Source of the DNA: Christensenellaceae bacterium
Lineage (GTDB): Bacteria > Bacillota > Clostridia > Christensenellales > Aristaeellaceae
Length of the DNA: 6,057 nucleotides
Assembly (NCBI GenBank): GCA_017881705.1
Contig: JADGQP010000166.1
Location: 1 to 6,057 of the forward strand
Reading direction: 5' to 3'
The notes beneath the pieces were generated by a model. That model saw only the letters and a program-made list of their open reading frames with translations, ran no database searches and was not told the DNA's origin. Made by a program: the position numbers and the translations under genes. Shown here in pieces: positions 1-5,798 of this stretch (positions within the stretch are counted from its first letter, which is position 1; each line of letters opens with the position of its first letter).

Positions 1-615
1 ATGCGAGTGCAGATAATTGTTGTCCAAATAGCGCTGGAGCTTGCCGAACATGCTGCCGTCCTTCATGTTGTGGCCATAAAGCAGCAGGTTTTGCGCGTCT
101 GCGTGCAGGGGGTGGTTCACATCCAGAAAAATCGCGCCGCACGCGTTTGTATTCCGGTCAAAATCATGGGTAAGGTAAAAAGTGTTGTTACGGTATACGA
201 TGGGCTGAGCTACCAGATCTTCGATGGTCAGCCAGCCCACGGTATCGCTGTTACGACGAACCAACGGTCGCAGAGAGGCGCGGGTTACCCCGACGGTTTG
301 AAAAAACACACGGCTGTCAGCCGTGGTAAGGGGTTGGGCGGTGGTCCGGGCTCCCAGCAGCTGTGGCGTCTGGGCGGGTGAAGCCTGCGGGACGGCCGTT
401 GGTTCGGCTTGGTTTTCCGCAAGAAGCGCAGCTTCATGCTGAGCGGCAAGCGCCGCTTCCCACTCCTGGTTGTTACGGGAATGCACAGCGTAGGCAACCA
501 GCTCGGCAATGCAAAAGAGGAGCACAACGCAAAGCACGGCGACCAGCAAACGCCGTTTGTTAAGGCGCTTGCGAACCGCCGGGGTCTGCCTGTACGACCT
601 GCCGCGATCCATCAT
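1..615 (-). CDS. srtB: Class B sortase, N-terminal part (3' end outside window)
   Basis: Sortases are membrane-anchored cysteine transpeptidases that attach surface proteins to the cell wall or to each other. The 205 visible codons run open to the window edge. Residues 1-22 are basic, a single hydrophobic helix spans about 23-44 (signal anchor), and an Ala/Gln/Pro-rich linker leads to the catalytic domain from about residue 115. Class B hallmarks are VGWLTIEDL, then FYLTHDF, then GAIFLD, then LLLYGHNMKDGSMFGKL. His182 in YGHNMKD is the expected catalytic histidine. The catalytic Cys (TLxTC) and Arg would lie beyond the window, so activity cannot be judged. The start is the first of two adjacent ATGs (615 or 612), preceded by an AAAGGGTGG ribosome site. 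It lies 74 bases after the zinc-ribbon gene and is probably co-transcribed. The class B call is firm; the substrate and the exact symbol are not. Confidence 0.88.
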   Translation of the reverse strand, partial: MMDRGRSYRQTPAVRKRLNKRRLLVAVLCVVLLFCIAELVAYAVHSRNNQEWEAALAAQHEAALLAENQAEPTAVPQASPAQTPQLLGARTTAQPLTTADSRVFFQTVGVTRASLRPLVRRNSDTVGWLTIEDLVAQPIVYRNNTFYLTHDFDRNTNACGAIFLDVNHPLHADAQNLLLYGHNMKDGSMFGKLQRYLDNNYLHSH

Positions 616-689
616 CCACCCTTTCCGGGGAAGGACGCGCTACCCCTGTTTCGTCCGCAAACCTGCGGCGATGTAGGGCCCTGCGCTAT

Positions 690-1103
690 TTATGACTTTT
701 GCGTAAAGTTAGTGTGGCACCGTCCGCAGGTAACCGTTACCACGCCCGTGCCGCGGGGCAAGCGAAGCCATGCCTTGCAGTTGGGGCAGCGGAAATATTT
801 ATACTGCTTGCGGTTTTTAAACCGCGTGAATGCCTGTTTAAAACCGGTAACAATTTTGGTTTTCAGTTCCATATAACGGCGGTTTTCCTCGCGGCGTTTT
901 TGCTCTTTGCGCGAGAAAATGCGGAAAAGCGTATACACGTACATCGCCAGGGAAACCAGGCTCAGCAGCCCGGAACTGAATATGGCGGACAGGATGTATA
1001 CCACCAGACCCGCCCACACCAGCATGACCGAGAACTGATCCACACCGTGACGGTTAGCCATGAAGTTACGCAAACTCTGTTTGATTCTTTCCCAAAAAGA
1101 CAT
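690..1103 (-). CDS. Two-helix membrane protein with C-terminal zinc ribbon
   Basis: A 137-residue protein of unknown function. A short basic amphipathic N-terminus (1-23) precedes two closely spaced hydrophobic segments (about 24-42 and 45-63). A highly charged stretch follows (RKEQKRREENRR, about 65-76), which by the positive-inside rule puts both ends in the cytoplasm. The C-terminus has a zinc ribbon: Cys106-x2-Cys109, then Cys126-x2-Cys129 with His130 next to it, separated by a short beta-hairpin-like segment (WLRLPRGTGVVTVTC). Zinc ribbons of this kind bind one Zn and usually mediate protein or nucleic-acid contacts. The ATG at 1103 has an AGGAGG at 1112-1117 with 8-base spacing. It sits 66 bases downstream of the J-protein gene and 74 upstream of the sortase, so it is probably the membrane member of the chaperone cluster. 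The zinc ribbon and helices are seen directly; the role is inference. Confidence 0.8.
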   Translation of the reverse strand: MSFWERIKQSLRNFMANRHGVDQFSVMLVWAGLVVYILSAIFSSGLLSLVSLAMYVYTLFRIFSRKEQKRREENRRYMELKTKIVTGFKQAFTRFKNRKQYKYFRCPNCKAWLRLPRGTGVVTVTCGRCHTNFTQKS

Positions 1104-1169
1104 CGTGTTTTCCTCCTGTAAAATAGGTTAGCATACGGCGGCCGTGAACGGCGCCTTTCTTGTGCCGAA

Positions 1170-1952
1170 TCAGTAACAGCAGGTTCCGCCGCGCCCGCCT
1201 AAACAACAGCAGTTGCAAAGCAGGTTAGCCAGAAGGAGCGAAATACATGGGTTGGCGCACAAGGCGCCTGTGAACCCTTTCCCCGAACCGAACTGCTGGT
1301 AACGGCGACCGCTGGACTGGAAGCTTTCTAGCAAATCGCGGTAGGCGGCTTCATCCGGCGCCTTTTGCACGGCGATACGGGCGTTACGCAAGGCATCCAC
1401 ACGATTGCCCAGGCCAAGGTTGGCGCGCGCACACCAGTAATACCAGGCTGCGCTGCGATCGTATATGGCGTTGAGCAATGTTGCCGCGTGTGTGAAATCT
1501 CCGCTTACCACGGCGCTTTCCACGTTTTTAAGCAGCGGGTCGCGCTCGGTATAGACGGTGCTGCCGCCGGAATAGGCGCCCTGTTGCTGCGCGCGGCGGA
1601 AAAATTCGCCGAAGCCGAAGGGGTCAAAATCCCCGCTGTTGCCCTGCGAGGAGCCGCCAAATCCGCCAAAACCGCCGCCGGGCGAGCCGTTGTACCCACC
1701 CGAGGAACCGTCGTAGCTGCCGTACCCGCCCGAGGAAGCACCGCCGCCGTAGCTCGGCCCATAGTTCTGGCCCTTATGCTTGATCAGCATCGTATACGCT
1801 TCGTTAACTTCCTTCATTTTGGTTTCCGCTTCGGCGCTGCCGCCGTTAAGATCCGGATGGTATTTCTTGGCCAGTTTGCGGTAAGCCACTTTTATCTCGT
1901 CATCGCTGGCGCTGGGGGATACGCCAAGCACCTCATAAGGATCTCTGTTCAT
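1170..1952 (-). CDS. J-domain (DnaJ-like) co-chaperone with Cys-rich tail
   Basis: J proteins stimulate the ATPase of an Hsp70 and deliver substrates to it. This 260-residue protein has a complete J domain at 1-60 (PYEVLGV, then YRKLAKKYHPD with the catalytic HPD at 32-34). A Gly/Tyr/Ser/Phe-rich region (about 61-118) ends in DPFGFGEFF. A helical region (about 133-212) resembles tetratricopeptide repeats (WYYWCARANLGLGNRVDA, then ARIAVQKAPDE). The last 29 residues hold eight cysteines around a hydrophobic stretch (ISLLLANLL), including CNCCC and a terminal CCY. The CxxCxGxG zinc-finger repeats and the C-terminal peptide-binding domain of true DnaJ are absent, so it is a class C type J protein. 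The start is the ATG at 1952: the AAGGGAG site is 7 bases upstream of it but only 1 base from an in-frame GTG at 1958. It overlaps the preceding gene by 20 bases and lies downstream of the dnaK gene, its likely partner. Confidence 0.88.
   Translation of the reverse strand: MNRDPYEVLGVSPSASDDEIKVAYRKLAKKYHPDLNGGSAEAETKMKEVNEAYTMLIKHKGQNYGPSYGGGASSGGYGSYDGSSGGYNGSPGGGFGGFGGSSQGNSGDFDPFGFGEFFRRAQQQGAYSGGSTVYTERDPLLKNVESAVVSGDFTHAATLLNAIYDRSAAWYYWCARANLGLGNRVDALRNARIAVQKAPDEAAYRDLLESFQSSGRRYQQFGSGKGFTGALCANPCISLLLANLLCNCCCLGGRGGTCCY
1692..1737. repeat. 30-bp-period direct repeat inside the J-protein Gly-rich region
   Basis: A 16-base unit (GTACCCACCCGAGGAA at 1692-1707) recurs with one change 30 bases later (GTACCCGCCCGAGGAA at 1722-1737). 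On the coding (minus) strand both copies encode SSGGY, giving a 10-residue period in the Gly/Tyr-rich linker. This fits local slippage or duplication in a low-complexity coding segment rather than a mobile element. Confidence 0.6.
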
Positions 1953-2802
1953 GGTCACTCTCCCTTACCTGGCCTTGGCTGCGCTTGGGCCGGTCCTGCT
2001 TTTGCCGGTAGCGGGCCCACACCCCGGAATACAGAATATTGCGAAGAATATCCAGATCCTGTACCAGCGGCAGAAGCTCAAATGCCTGCGTACTCTCGGC
2101 GATTACCATCGTAAGACTGTCCTTCACCAAAGCCTCGAAATCCGGCTGCCCGTGATAATGTGCAAGGGGATTGTACCGTTTCCTGCGCAGGTCCGCGGGA
2201 AGGTCGTCATATGCGTCCATCAAGTAAATAAAGCGCCCCAGACCCTCGCCGATGGCGCGAAGCGGAACCGCCCAGTAATCGTTGCGATACACGAACACCT
2301 CGCCCAGCATCCGCGCCGTGAGGTTTGCGGGCGCGTCGGGCTCCAGGCTGCGTTCCTGTTCCAGCTTGCCGATATCCCCAAGCGTACTTTCGATGGCGGC
2401 GCACTTTTCAGGGTATCGCAGGGCGATTTGCTTATAGTCGTTCTTCAGCAGCGACGCCTCGGCTTTCCCCGAGAGGCTGTGGTCGTCCGTCCAGTCGTCC
2501 AGGCATTTGTGATACGCCAGAGCGATGTTCATATCGGCACAGTAATCGCCGATTTCGTTGGCGAGAAAATTCCGTTCTTTCACGGGGTGGGGGAAACAGC
2601 GTGCTTTGGCAAGCGTTTCTTCCGGTTCGTACAGGGAGCTGAGCAGGATCCACAGAAAAGTCATATCGTTGCTGAGCGTGATTCGGCCCAGGTTTCCGTA
2701 CCGGCTTTGGAGTTTGCGGCACAGCCCGCAGTAGTAAGCCTGGTAACGCTGACGGCTGCGCTCTCCCAATTCCGCTGGCTGGATGGTTACGTACCCGAAC
2801 AT
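1933..2802 (-). CDS. DUF5685-like protein with CxxC and two DxxxD motifs
   Basis: A 289-residue, mostly helical, predicted cytosolic protein with no signal peptide or membrane segment. Its opening (MFGYVTIQP, then YYCGLCRKLQSRYG) matches what I recall of DUF5685, a family of unknown function in Clostridia; that assignment is from memory, not a search. Visible motifs are Cys25-x2-Cys28, Cys69, Cys88 and Cys100 (a possible metal site), DDWTDD at 102-107 (D103xxxD107), and DAYDD at 196-200 (D196xxxD200) followed by DLRRKRYNP. Paired DxxxD motifs on helices are the Mg-diphosphate signature of squalene/phytoene synthase-type enzymes, so a related fold is possible. Its position between a dnaK and a J-protein gene, with a 33-base gap on one side and a 20-base overlap on the other, argues for a role with that chaperone pair. 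The ATG at 2802 has an AAGGGGGG site 9 bases upstream. The C-terminal 25 residues are polar and probably disordered. Confidence 0.75.
   Translation of the reverse strand: MFGYVTIQPAELGERSRQRYQAYYCGLCRKLQSRYGNLGRITLSNDMTFLWILLSSLYEPEETLAKARCFPHPVKERNFLANEIGDYCADMNIALAYHKCLDDWTDDHSLSGKAEASLLKNDYKQIALRYPEKCAAIESTLGDIGKLEQERSLEPDAPANLTARMLGEVFVYRNDYWAVPLRAIGEGLGRFIYLMDAYDDLPADLRRKRYNPLAHYHGQPDFEALVKDSLTMVIAESTQAFELLPLVQDLDILRNILYSGVWARYRQKQDRPKRSQGQVRESDHEQRSL
1960..1966 (-). promoter_or_regulatory. Ribosome binding site that sets the J-protein start
   Basis: AAGGGAG on the minus strand lies within the 3' end of the upstream DUF5685-like gene. It is 7 bases from the ATG at 1952 and only 1 base from the in-frame GTG at 1958, so the ATG is preferred. 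Because the site lies inside the translated end of the upstream gene, translation of the two genes is probably coupled. Confidence 0.6.
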
Positions 2803-2835
2803 GGCTGCTTTCCCCCCTTAGCGGAGGCAACCGAA

Positions 2836-4632
2836 TTAGCGGTTGTCCTTCGTTTTGCTTTCGGCGGAGGTATATTCCGCGTTCATCGCGCCATCCTCGC
2901 CCGAGGTATCCTCCTGTGTGCCCACAAAGCGGCCAGCGGCCGCCAGCGCCTGCTCCAACTCCGCGCTTGCCTTGCGCAGCGCCGTATCGTCCTTGTCGTC
3001 CAGCGCCTGCTGGGCGCGCTTGCGAAGATCTTCTATGTGCTGCCGGTCTTCCGGCTTCAGCTTGCGCATGGCACTCTTGGCCTCGTAGCACAGCTGCTCG
3101 CCGCGGTTGCGCAGTTCCGTGCTTTGCTTGCGCTGGCCGTCTTCCGTAGCGTAACGCTCCGCGTCCTGAATGGCGCGGTCGATCTCCGAGGAGGACATAT
3201 TGGAGCTTTGGGTCAGCACAATCTGCTGGCTCCTGCCCGTACCCAGATCTTTAGCGGACACGTTGACGATACCGTTAGCGTCGATGGAAAAAGTAACTTC
3301 GATTTGCGGAACGCCGCGCAGCGCACGGCGGATGCCCTCGAGCTTGAACTTGCTCAGGGTCTTGTTATGGCTGGCGATCTCGCGCTCGCCCTGAAGCACG
3401 TGGATTTCCACCTGCGTTTGAAAATTGGCGGCGGTGGTGAACACCTGGCTGCGCTTGACGGGGATAGGCGAGTTACGGTCGATGATGCGGCTGAAAACAT
3501 CGCCCACCGTTTCAATGCCCAGCGAAAGAGGCGTGACGTCTAAAAGCAGCAGGCCGGTCACCTGCCCCTGCAAAACGCCGCCCTGCAGCGCTGCGCCGAT
3601 GGCCACGCACTCGTCGGGGTTCACGCCCTTGCTGGGCTCGTGGCCGGTAAAACGCTTAACGGCTTCCTGCACGGCTGGGGTGCGCGTGCTTCCGCCCACC
3701 AGCAGTACGCGCCCGAGATCGGCAGGTTTCAGTCCCGCGTCGCTCATCGCCTGCTGAACCGGGCCCATGGTGGCGTCCACCAGGCTGCGGGTAAGGTCGT
3801 CGAATTTGGCGCGGCTCAATTCCACTTCCAGGTGCTTGGCGCCGTCTTTTCCGCTTGCGATAAACGGCAGGCTGATGGTGGTAACGGTGGCGGAACTGAG
3901 CTCGATCTTTGCTTTTTCAGCGGCTTCGCGGACGCGCTGCATCGCGGTGGGGTCGCCGGTAAGGTCGATCTTTTCCTTTTTTTGAAATTCGCCCAGCAGC
4001 CAATTAACCACGCAGCGGTCAAAATCGTCCCCGCCCAGCCGGTTGTTGCCGGCGGTGGCGAGCACTTCGATCACGTCGCGGTTGATATCCAGCACGCTCA
4101 CGTCGAACGTGCCTCCGCCCAGGTCGTACACCATGACCTTCATGCTTTCGCCTTTGTCCGCTCCGTAGGCTAACGCGGCGGCTGTGGGCTCGTTGACGAT
4201 CCGTAAAACGTTCAGCCCCGCGATTTTGCCTGCATCCTTCGTGGCCTGGCGCTGGCTGTCGCTGAAATACGCAGGTACGGTGATCACCGCGTCGTTTACT
4301 TTTTCACCCAGGTAGGCTTCCGCATCGGCTTTGAGTTTTTGCAAGATCATGGCGCTGATTTCCTGGGGCGTGTAGGACTTTCCGTCAATCTTCACGCGGT
4401 TGTCGGTGCCCATTTCACGCTTGATGCTGGAAATCGTACGCTCGCTGTTGGTAACGGCCTGCCGCTTGGCAGCACTGCCCACGATTCGTTCCCCACCTTT
4501 GGCAAATGCAACGACGGAGGGTGTGGTACGGCCGCCTTCGGCGTTGGGAATAACAACCGGTTCCCCGTTTTCTAAAAAAGCAACGCAGGAATTGGTAGTT
4601 CCTAGGTCGATGCCAATCGTTTTGGCCATCAT
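2836..4632 (-). CDS. dnaK: DnaK-type Hsp70 chaperone (probable specialised paralogue)
   Basis: An ATP-driven cytosolic chaperone of full length (597-598 residues). Numbering is from the second Met. The nucleotide-binding domain (1-360) has IGIDLGTTNS (phosphate 1), Lys70, VPAYFSDSQRQAT, NEPTAAALAYG (Glu147), YDLGGGTFD (168-176) and LLVGGSTRTP. The interdomain linker is LLLLDVTPL (360-368). The beta substrate-binding domain includes HVLQGERE and PQIEVTFSIDANGI. A helical lid follows from about 478, with a charged tail containing NAEYTSAE in place of the usual DAEF-type end. The loop after Lys70 lacks the roughly 24-residue insert of Gram-negative DnaKs. Oddities are GIRRALRG at 432-439 where DnaKs usually read GIPPAPRG or close to it, and other changes in the substrate domain. 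Neighbours are a DUF5685-like gene and a J protein, not grpE/hrcA. The start is one of two adjacent ATGs (4632, 4629) behind GAGGAGG; 4629 gives the canonical MAKTIGID. The family is certain; paralogue versus sole DnaK is inference. Confidence 0.95.
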   Translation of the reverse strand: MMAKTIGIDLGTTNSCVAFLENGEPVVIPNAEGGRTTPSVVAFAKGGERIVGSAAKRQAVTNSERTISSIKREMGTDNRVKIDGKSYTPQEISAMILQKLKADAEAYLGEKVNDAVITVPAYFSDSQRQATKDAGKIAGLNVLRIVNEPTAAALAYGADKGESMKVMVYDLGGGTFDVSVLDINRDVIEVLATAGNNRLGGDDFDRCVVNWLLGEFQKKEKIDLTGDPTAMQRVREAAEKAKIELSSATVTTISLPFIASGKDGAKHLEVELSRAKFDDLTRSLVDATMGPVQQAMSDAGLKPADLGRVLLVGGSTRTPAVQEAVKRFTGHEPSKGVNPDECVAIGAALQGGVLQGQVTGLLLLDVTPLSLGIETVGDVFSRIIDRNSPIPVKRSQVFTTAANFQTQVEIHVLQGEREIASHNKTLSKFKLEGIRRALRGVPQIEVTFSIDANGIVNVSAKDLGTGRSQQIVLTQSSNMSSSEIDRAIQDAERYATEDGQRKQSTELRNRGEQLCYEAKSAMRKLKPEDRQHIEDLRKRAQQALDDKDDTALRKASAELEQALAAAGRFVGTQEDTSGEDGAMNAEYTSAESKTKDNR

Positions 4633-4647
4633 GTCTACCTCCTCGCC

Positions 4648-4660
4648 AGGATAAAATCCT
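4648..4660 (-). promoter_or_regulatory. Small hairpin in the dnaK leader
   Basis: AGGAT-TTT-ATCCT on the minus strand can form a 5-bp stem with a 3-base loop, ending a few bases before the GAGGAGG ribosome site of dnaK. It is too small to be a terminator and could only modestly affect ribosome access. No CIRCE element (TTAGCACTC-N9-GAGTGCTAA) is present in the leader. Confidence 0.3.
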
Positions 4661-4724
4661 AACTATGTTATCATACCCAAAAATCGTGAGCAATAGGTAG
4701 ATTAAATATGGATAAACCGTGAAC

Positions 4725-4751
4725 ATTTTAACTAAACTCTTCGCTTGTCAA
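4725..4751 (-). promoter_or_regulatory. Possible promoter for the dnaK operon
   Basis: On the minus strand there is a perfect TTGACA (4751-4746) and a TAAAAT (4730-4725, 5 of 6 matches to TATAAT), but the spacer is 15 bases, shorter than the usual 17. It would give a leader of about 85 bases. An alternative -10, TATGAT, lies nearer the gene (plus-strand ATCATA at about 4670-4675) but has no good -35. On the plus strand the same stretch reads TTGTCA (4745-4750), a possible -35 for the divergent glycosylase gene, although its -10 would be poor. Confidence 0.35.
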
Positions 4752-4798
4752 ACGAAAGCATACGCGGTAAGCTTAACAGGCAGGAGGGGGACACAGAT

Positions 4799-5323
4799 AT
4801 GACGCCGCAAACTTTTCTGGGTATTGAGCACCCGTTTCCGCCGGTTGCGGATGCGCATTCCCGCGTGATGGTGCTGGGCACCTTTCCATCGGTGCGGTCC
4901 CGCGAAAGCGCCTTCTATTACGGGCACCCTCAAAACCGCTTCTGGCCGTTGATGGCGCTGTTGTTCGGCGGCGAGCCGCCCGTTACGCCGGAAGGGAAAA
5001 GCGCCTTTCTTTTAGCAAACCATGTGGCGTTATGGGATGTGCTTGCCTCCTGCGATATCCGCGGCAGCGCGGATGGCAGCATCCGCAACCCCGTGCCCAA
5101 CGATGTTGCCGCGCTGCTGTCGCGCGCGCCGATAGGGGAGATTTTTGCCAACGGCCATGCCGCCGCAGCGCTGTACCGCTGCTGGTGCGAACCGCTGACC
5201 GACCGACCCGCGACCACACTGCCTTCCACCAGCCCGGCGAACGCCCGCTGGACGCTGCAGGAGCTTGCGCAGGCGTGGAGCCCCCTGCGGACATACGCGC
5301 AGAACGCCGGAAGGCAAGGATAG
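4799..5323 (+). CDS. DNA-deoxyinosine (hypoxanthine) glycosylase
   Basis: This protein belongs to the uracil-DNA glycosylase superfamily group (family 6, HDG) that removes hypoxanthine formed by deamination of adenine in DNA, starting base-excision repair. It is 174 residues and soluble. The first motif is VLGTFPSVRSRESAFYYGHP (25-44), followed by QNRFWPLM; Asn46 in HPQNRFW is the likely catalytic-site asparagine. Then comes a helical core with NHVALWDVLASCDIRGSADG. The last motif is LPSTSPAN (141-148), followed by the typical C-terminal WTLQELAQAW. Length and motif order fit the family. I chose the ATG at 4799, with AGGAGG at 4782-4787; an upstream in-frame TTG at 4745 would add 18 residues unlike the family and has no ribosome site. 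The gene is alone on its strand, divergent from dnaK and followed by the ArsR operon with its own promoter. No terminator is obvious after the stop. Confidence 0.88.
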   Translation: MTPQTFLGIEHPFPPVADAHSRVMVLGTFPSVRSRESAFYYGHPQNRFWPLMALLFGGEPPVTPEGKSAFLLANHVALWDVLASCDIRGSADGSIRNPVPNDVAALLSRAPIGEIFANGHAAAALYRCWCEPLTDRPATTLPSTSPANARWTLQELAQAWSPLRTYAQNAGRQG

Positions 5324-5352
5324 AAAAAATACACTTTTATTGCGCCAACCCC

Positions 5353-5382
5353 TTGACAGGCAGACGCGATATTTGGTATTAT
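5353..5382 (+). promoter_or_regulatory. Sigma-A-type promoter of the arsR-HMA operon
   Basis: There is a perfect -35 TTGACA (5353-5358), an 18-base spacer, and -10 TATTAT (5377-5382, 5 of 6) preceded by TG one base away, giving an extended -10 (TGGTATTAT). Transcription should start near 5389, inside the inverted repeat described separately, which is the layout expected for repression. Confidence 0.8.
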
Positions 5383-5383
5383 A

Positions 5384-5405
5384 CATATGAACAGATGCTC
5401 ATATG
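5384..5405 (+). promoter_or_regulatory. ArsR/SmtB-type operator, 10-2-10 inverted repeat
   Basis: The left arm CATATGAACA (5384-5393) and right arm TGCTCATATG (5396-5405) are separated by GA and are complementary at 9 of 10 positions. ATATGAnCA-N2-TGnTCATAT is the operator form known for the SmtB/CadC/CzrA branch of the ArsR family. It covers the predicted transcription start and ends 15 bases before the arsR start codon, so the repressor presumably shuts off its own operon until metal binds. Confidence 0.82.
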
Positions 5406-5420
5406 AGGGAGTGATGCAGC

Positions 5421-5783
5421 ATGGACCTGGAAACGAACCTTCCGCATTGCGAAACCGAGTACATACACACGGATATCGTTAAACGCGTTGAGGCTGTGAT
5501 GCCGGACGAGGAAACGCTGTTCGACCTGAGCGAGCTTTTTAAGCTCTTCGGGGATTCCACGCGCATCCGCATCCTTTACTGCCTGTTTGCCAACGAAATG
5601 TGCGTGTGCGACATCGCCAAGCTCCTGGGAATGAGCCAAAGCGCCATTTCCCACCAACTGGCGCCGCTGAAGCGCAGCAAGCTCGTTTCGGCGCGCAGGG
5701 ATGGCAAGACCGTGTTTTACGCCTTGGCAGACGATCATGTGCGTACCATCCTGGGGCAGGGTATTGAGCACATCAGCGAATAA
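5421..5783 (+). CDS. ArsR/SmtB-family metal-sensing repressor
   Basis: A 120-residue winged-helix dimeric repressor that leaves DNA when metal binds. FKLFGDSTRIRILYCLF (40-56) is the start of the core fold, MSQSAISHQLAPLKRSKLV (71-89) the recognition helix, and RRDGKTVFYAL (92-102) the wing. Two metal sites can be read. The Cys site (alpha3N) has MCVCD with Cys61 and Cys63, plus Cys10 and nearby His9 and His16 in the N-terminal arm. The alpha5 zinc site has Asp104, His106, His117 and Glu120, with the same spacing as in SmtB. Having both resembles CadC/ZiaR/SmtB sensors of Zn, Cd or Pb and does not suit arsenic. The ATG at 5421 follows GAGGGAG with 9-base spacing. The promoter and palindrome lie directly upstream, and an HMA metal-binding protein gene starts 15 bases downstream. 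The exact inducer cannot be fixed from sequence. Confidence 0.93.
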   Translation: MDLETNLPHCETEYIHTDIVKRVEAVMPDEETLFDLSELFKLFGDSTRIRILYCLFANEMCVCDIAKLLGMSQSAISHQLAPLKRSKLVSARRDGKTVFYALADDHVRTILGQGIEHISE

Positions 5784-5798
5784 CGGAGGTTTACCCCT

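Noticed and set aside
1..381. Plus-strand frame at the left edge
   Set aside because: It is antisense to the sortase catalytic domain, which has unmistakable motifs on the minus strand.
640..675. CCGCA/TGCGG inverted repeat upstream of the sortase, considered as a terminator or regulatory hairpin
   Set aside because: The stem is only 5 bp with no T-run; in GC-rich DNA this is expected by chance.
1127..1160. GC-rich inverted repeat between the J-protein and zinc-ribbon genes, considered as a terminator
   Set aside because: The stem has a bulge and no T-run follows it on the coding strand, so it does not look like an intrinsic terminator.
1365..2114. A 249-codon plus-strand frame opposite the J-protein gene
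   Set aside because: It is low-complexity Ala/Gly/Val-rich, a mirror of the Gly-rich coding region, with no recognisable domain.
1951..3543. A 530-codon open frame on the plus strand opposite the DUF5685-like and dnaK genes
   Set aside because: It lies antisense to two genes with clear family motifs, has no ribosome site, and its length is explained by GC-rich codon bias in the opposite strand.
4633..4798. Search for a CIRCE (HrcA) operator upstream of dnaK
   Set aside because: No TTAGCACTC/GAGTGCTAA arms are present; GCTCAC-like fragments do not form the 9-9-9 repeat.
4930..5386. Minus-strand frames opposite the deoxyinosine glycosylase
   Set aside because: There is no ribosome site or domain, and the plus-strand gene matches its family along its whole length.
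5379..5771. 130-codon minus-strand frame opposite the ArsR-type gene
   Set aside because: It is antisense to a complete ArsR repressor with correctly spaced metal ligands, so it is a shadow.
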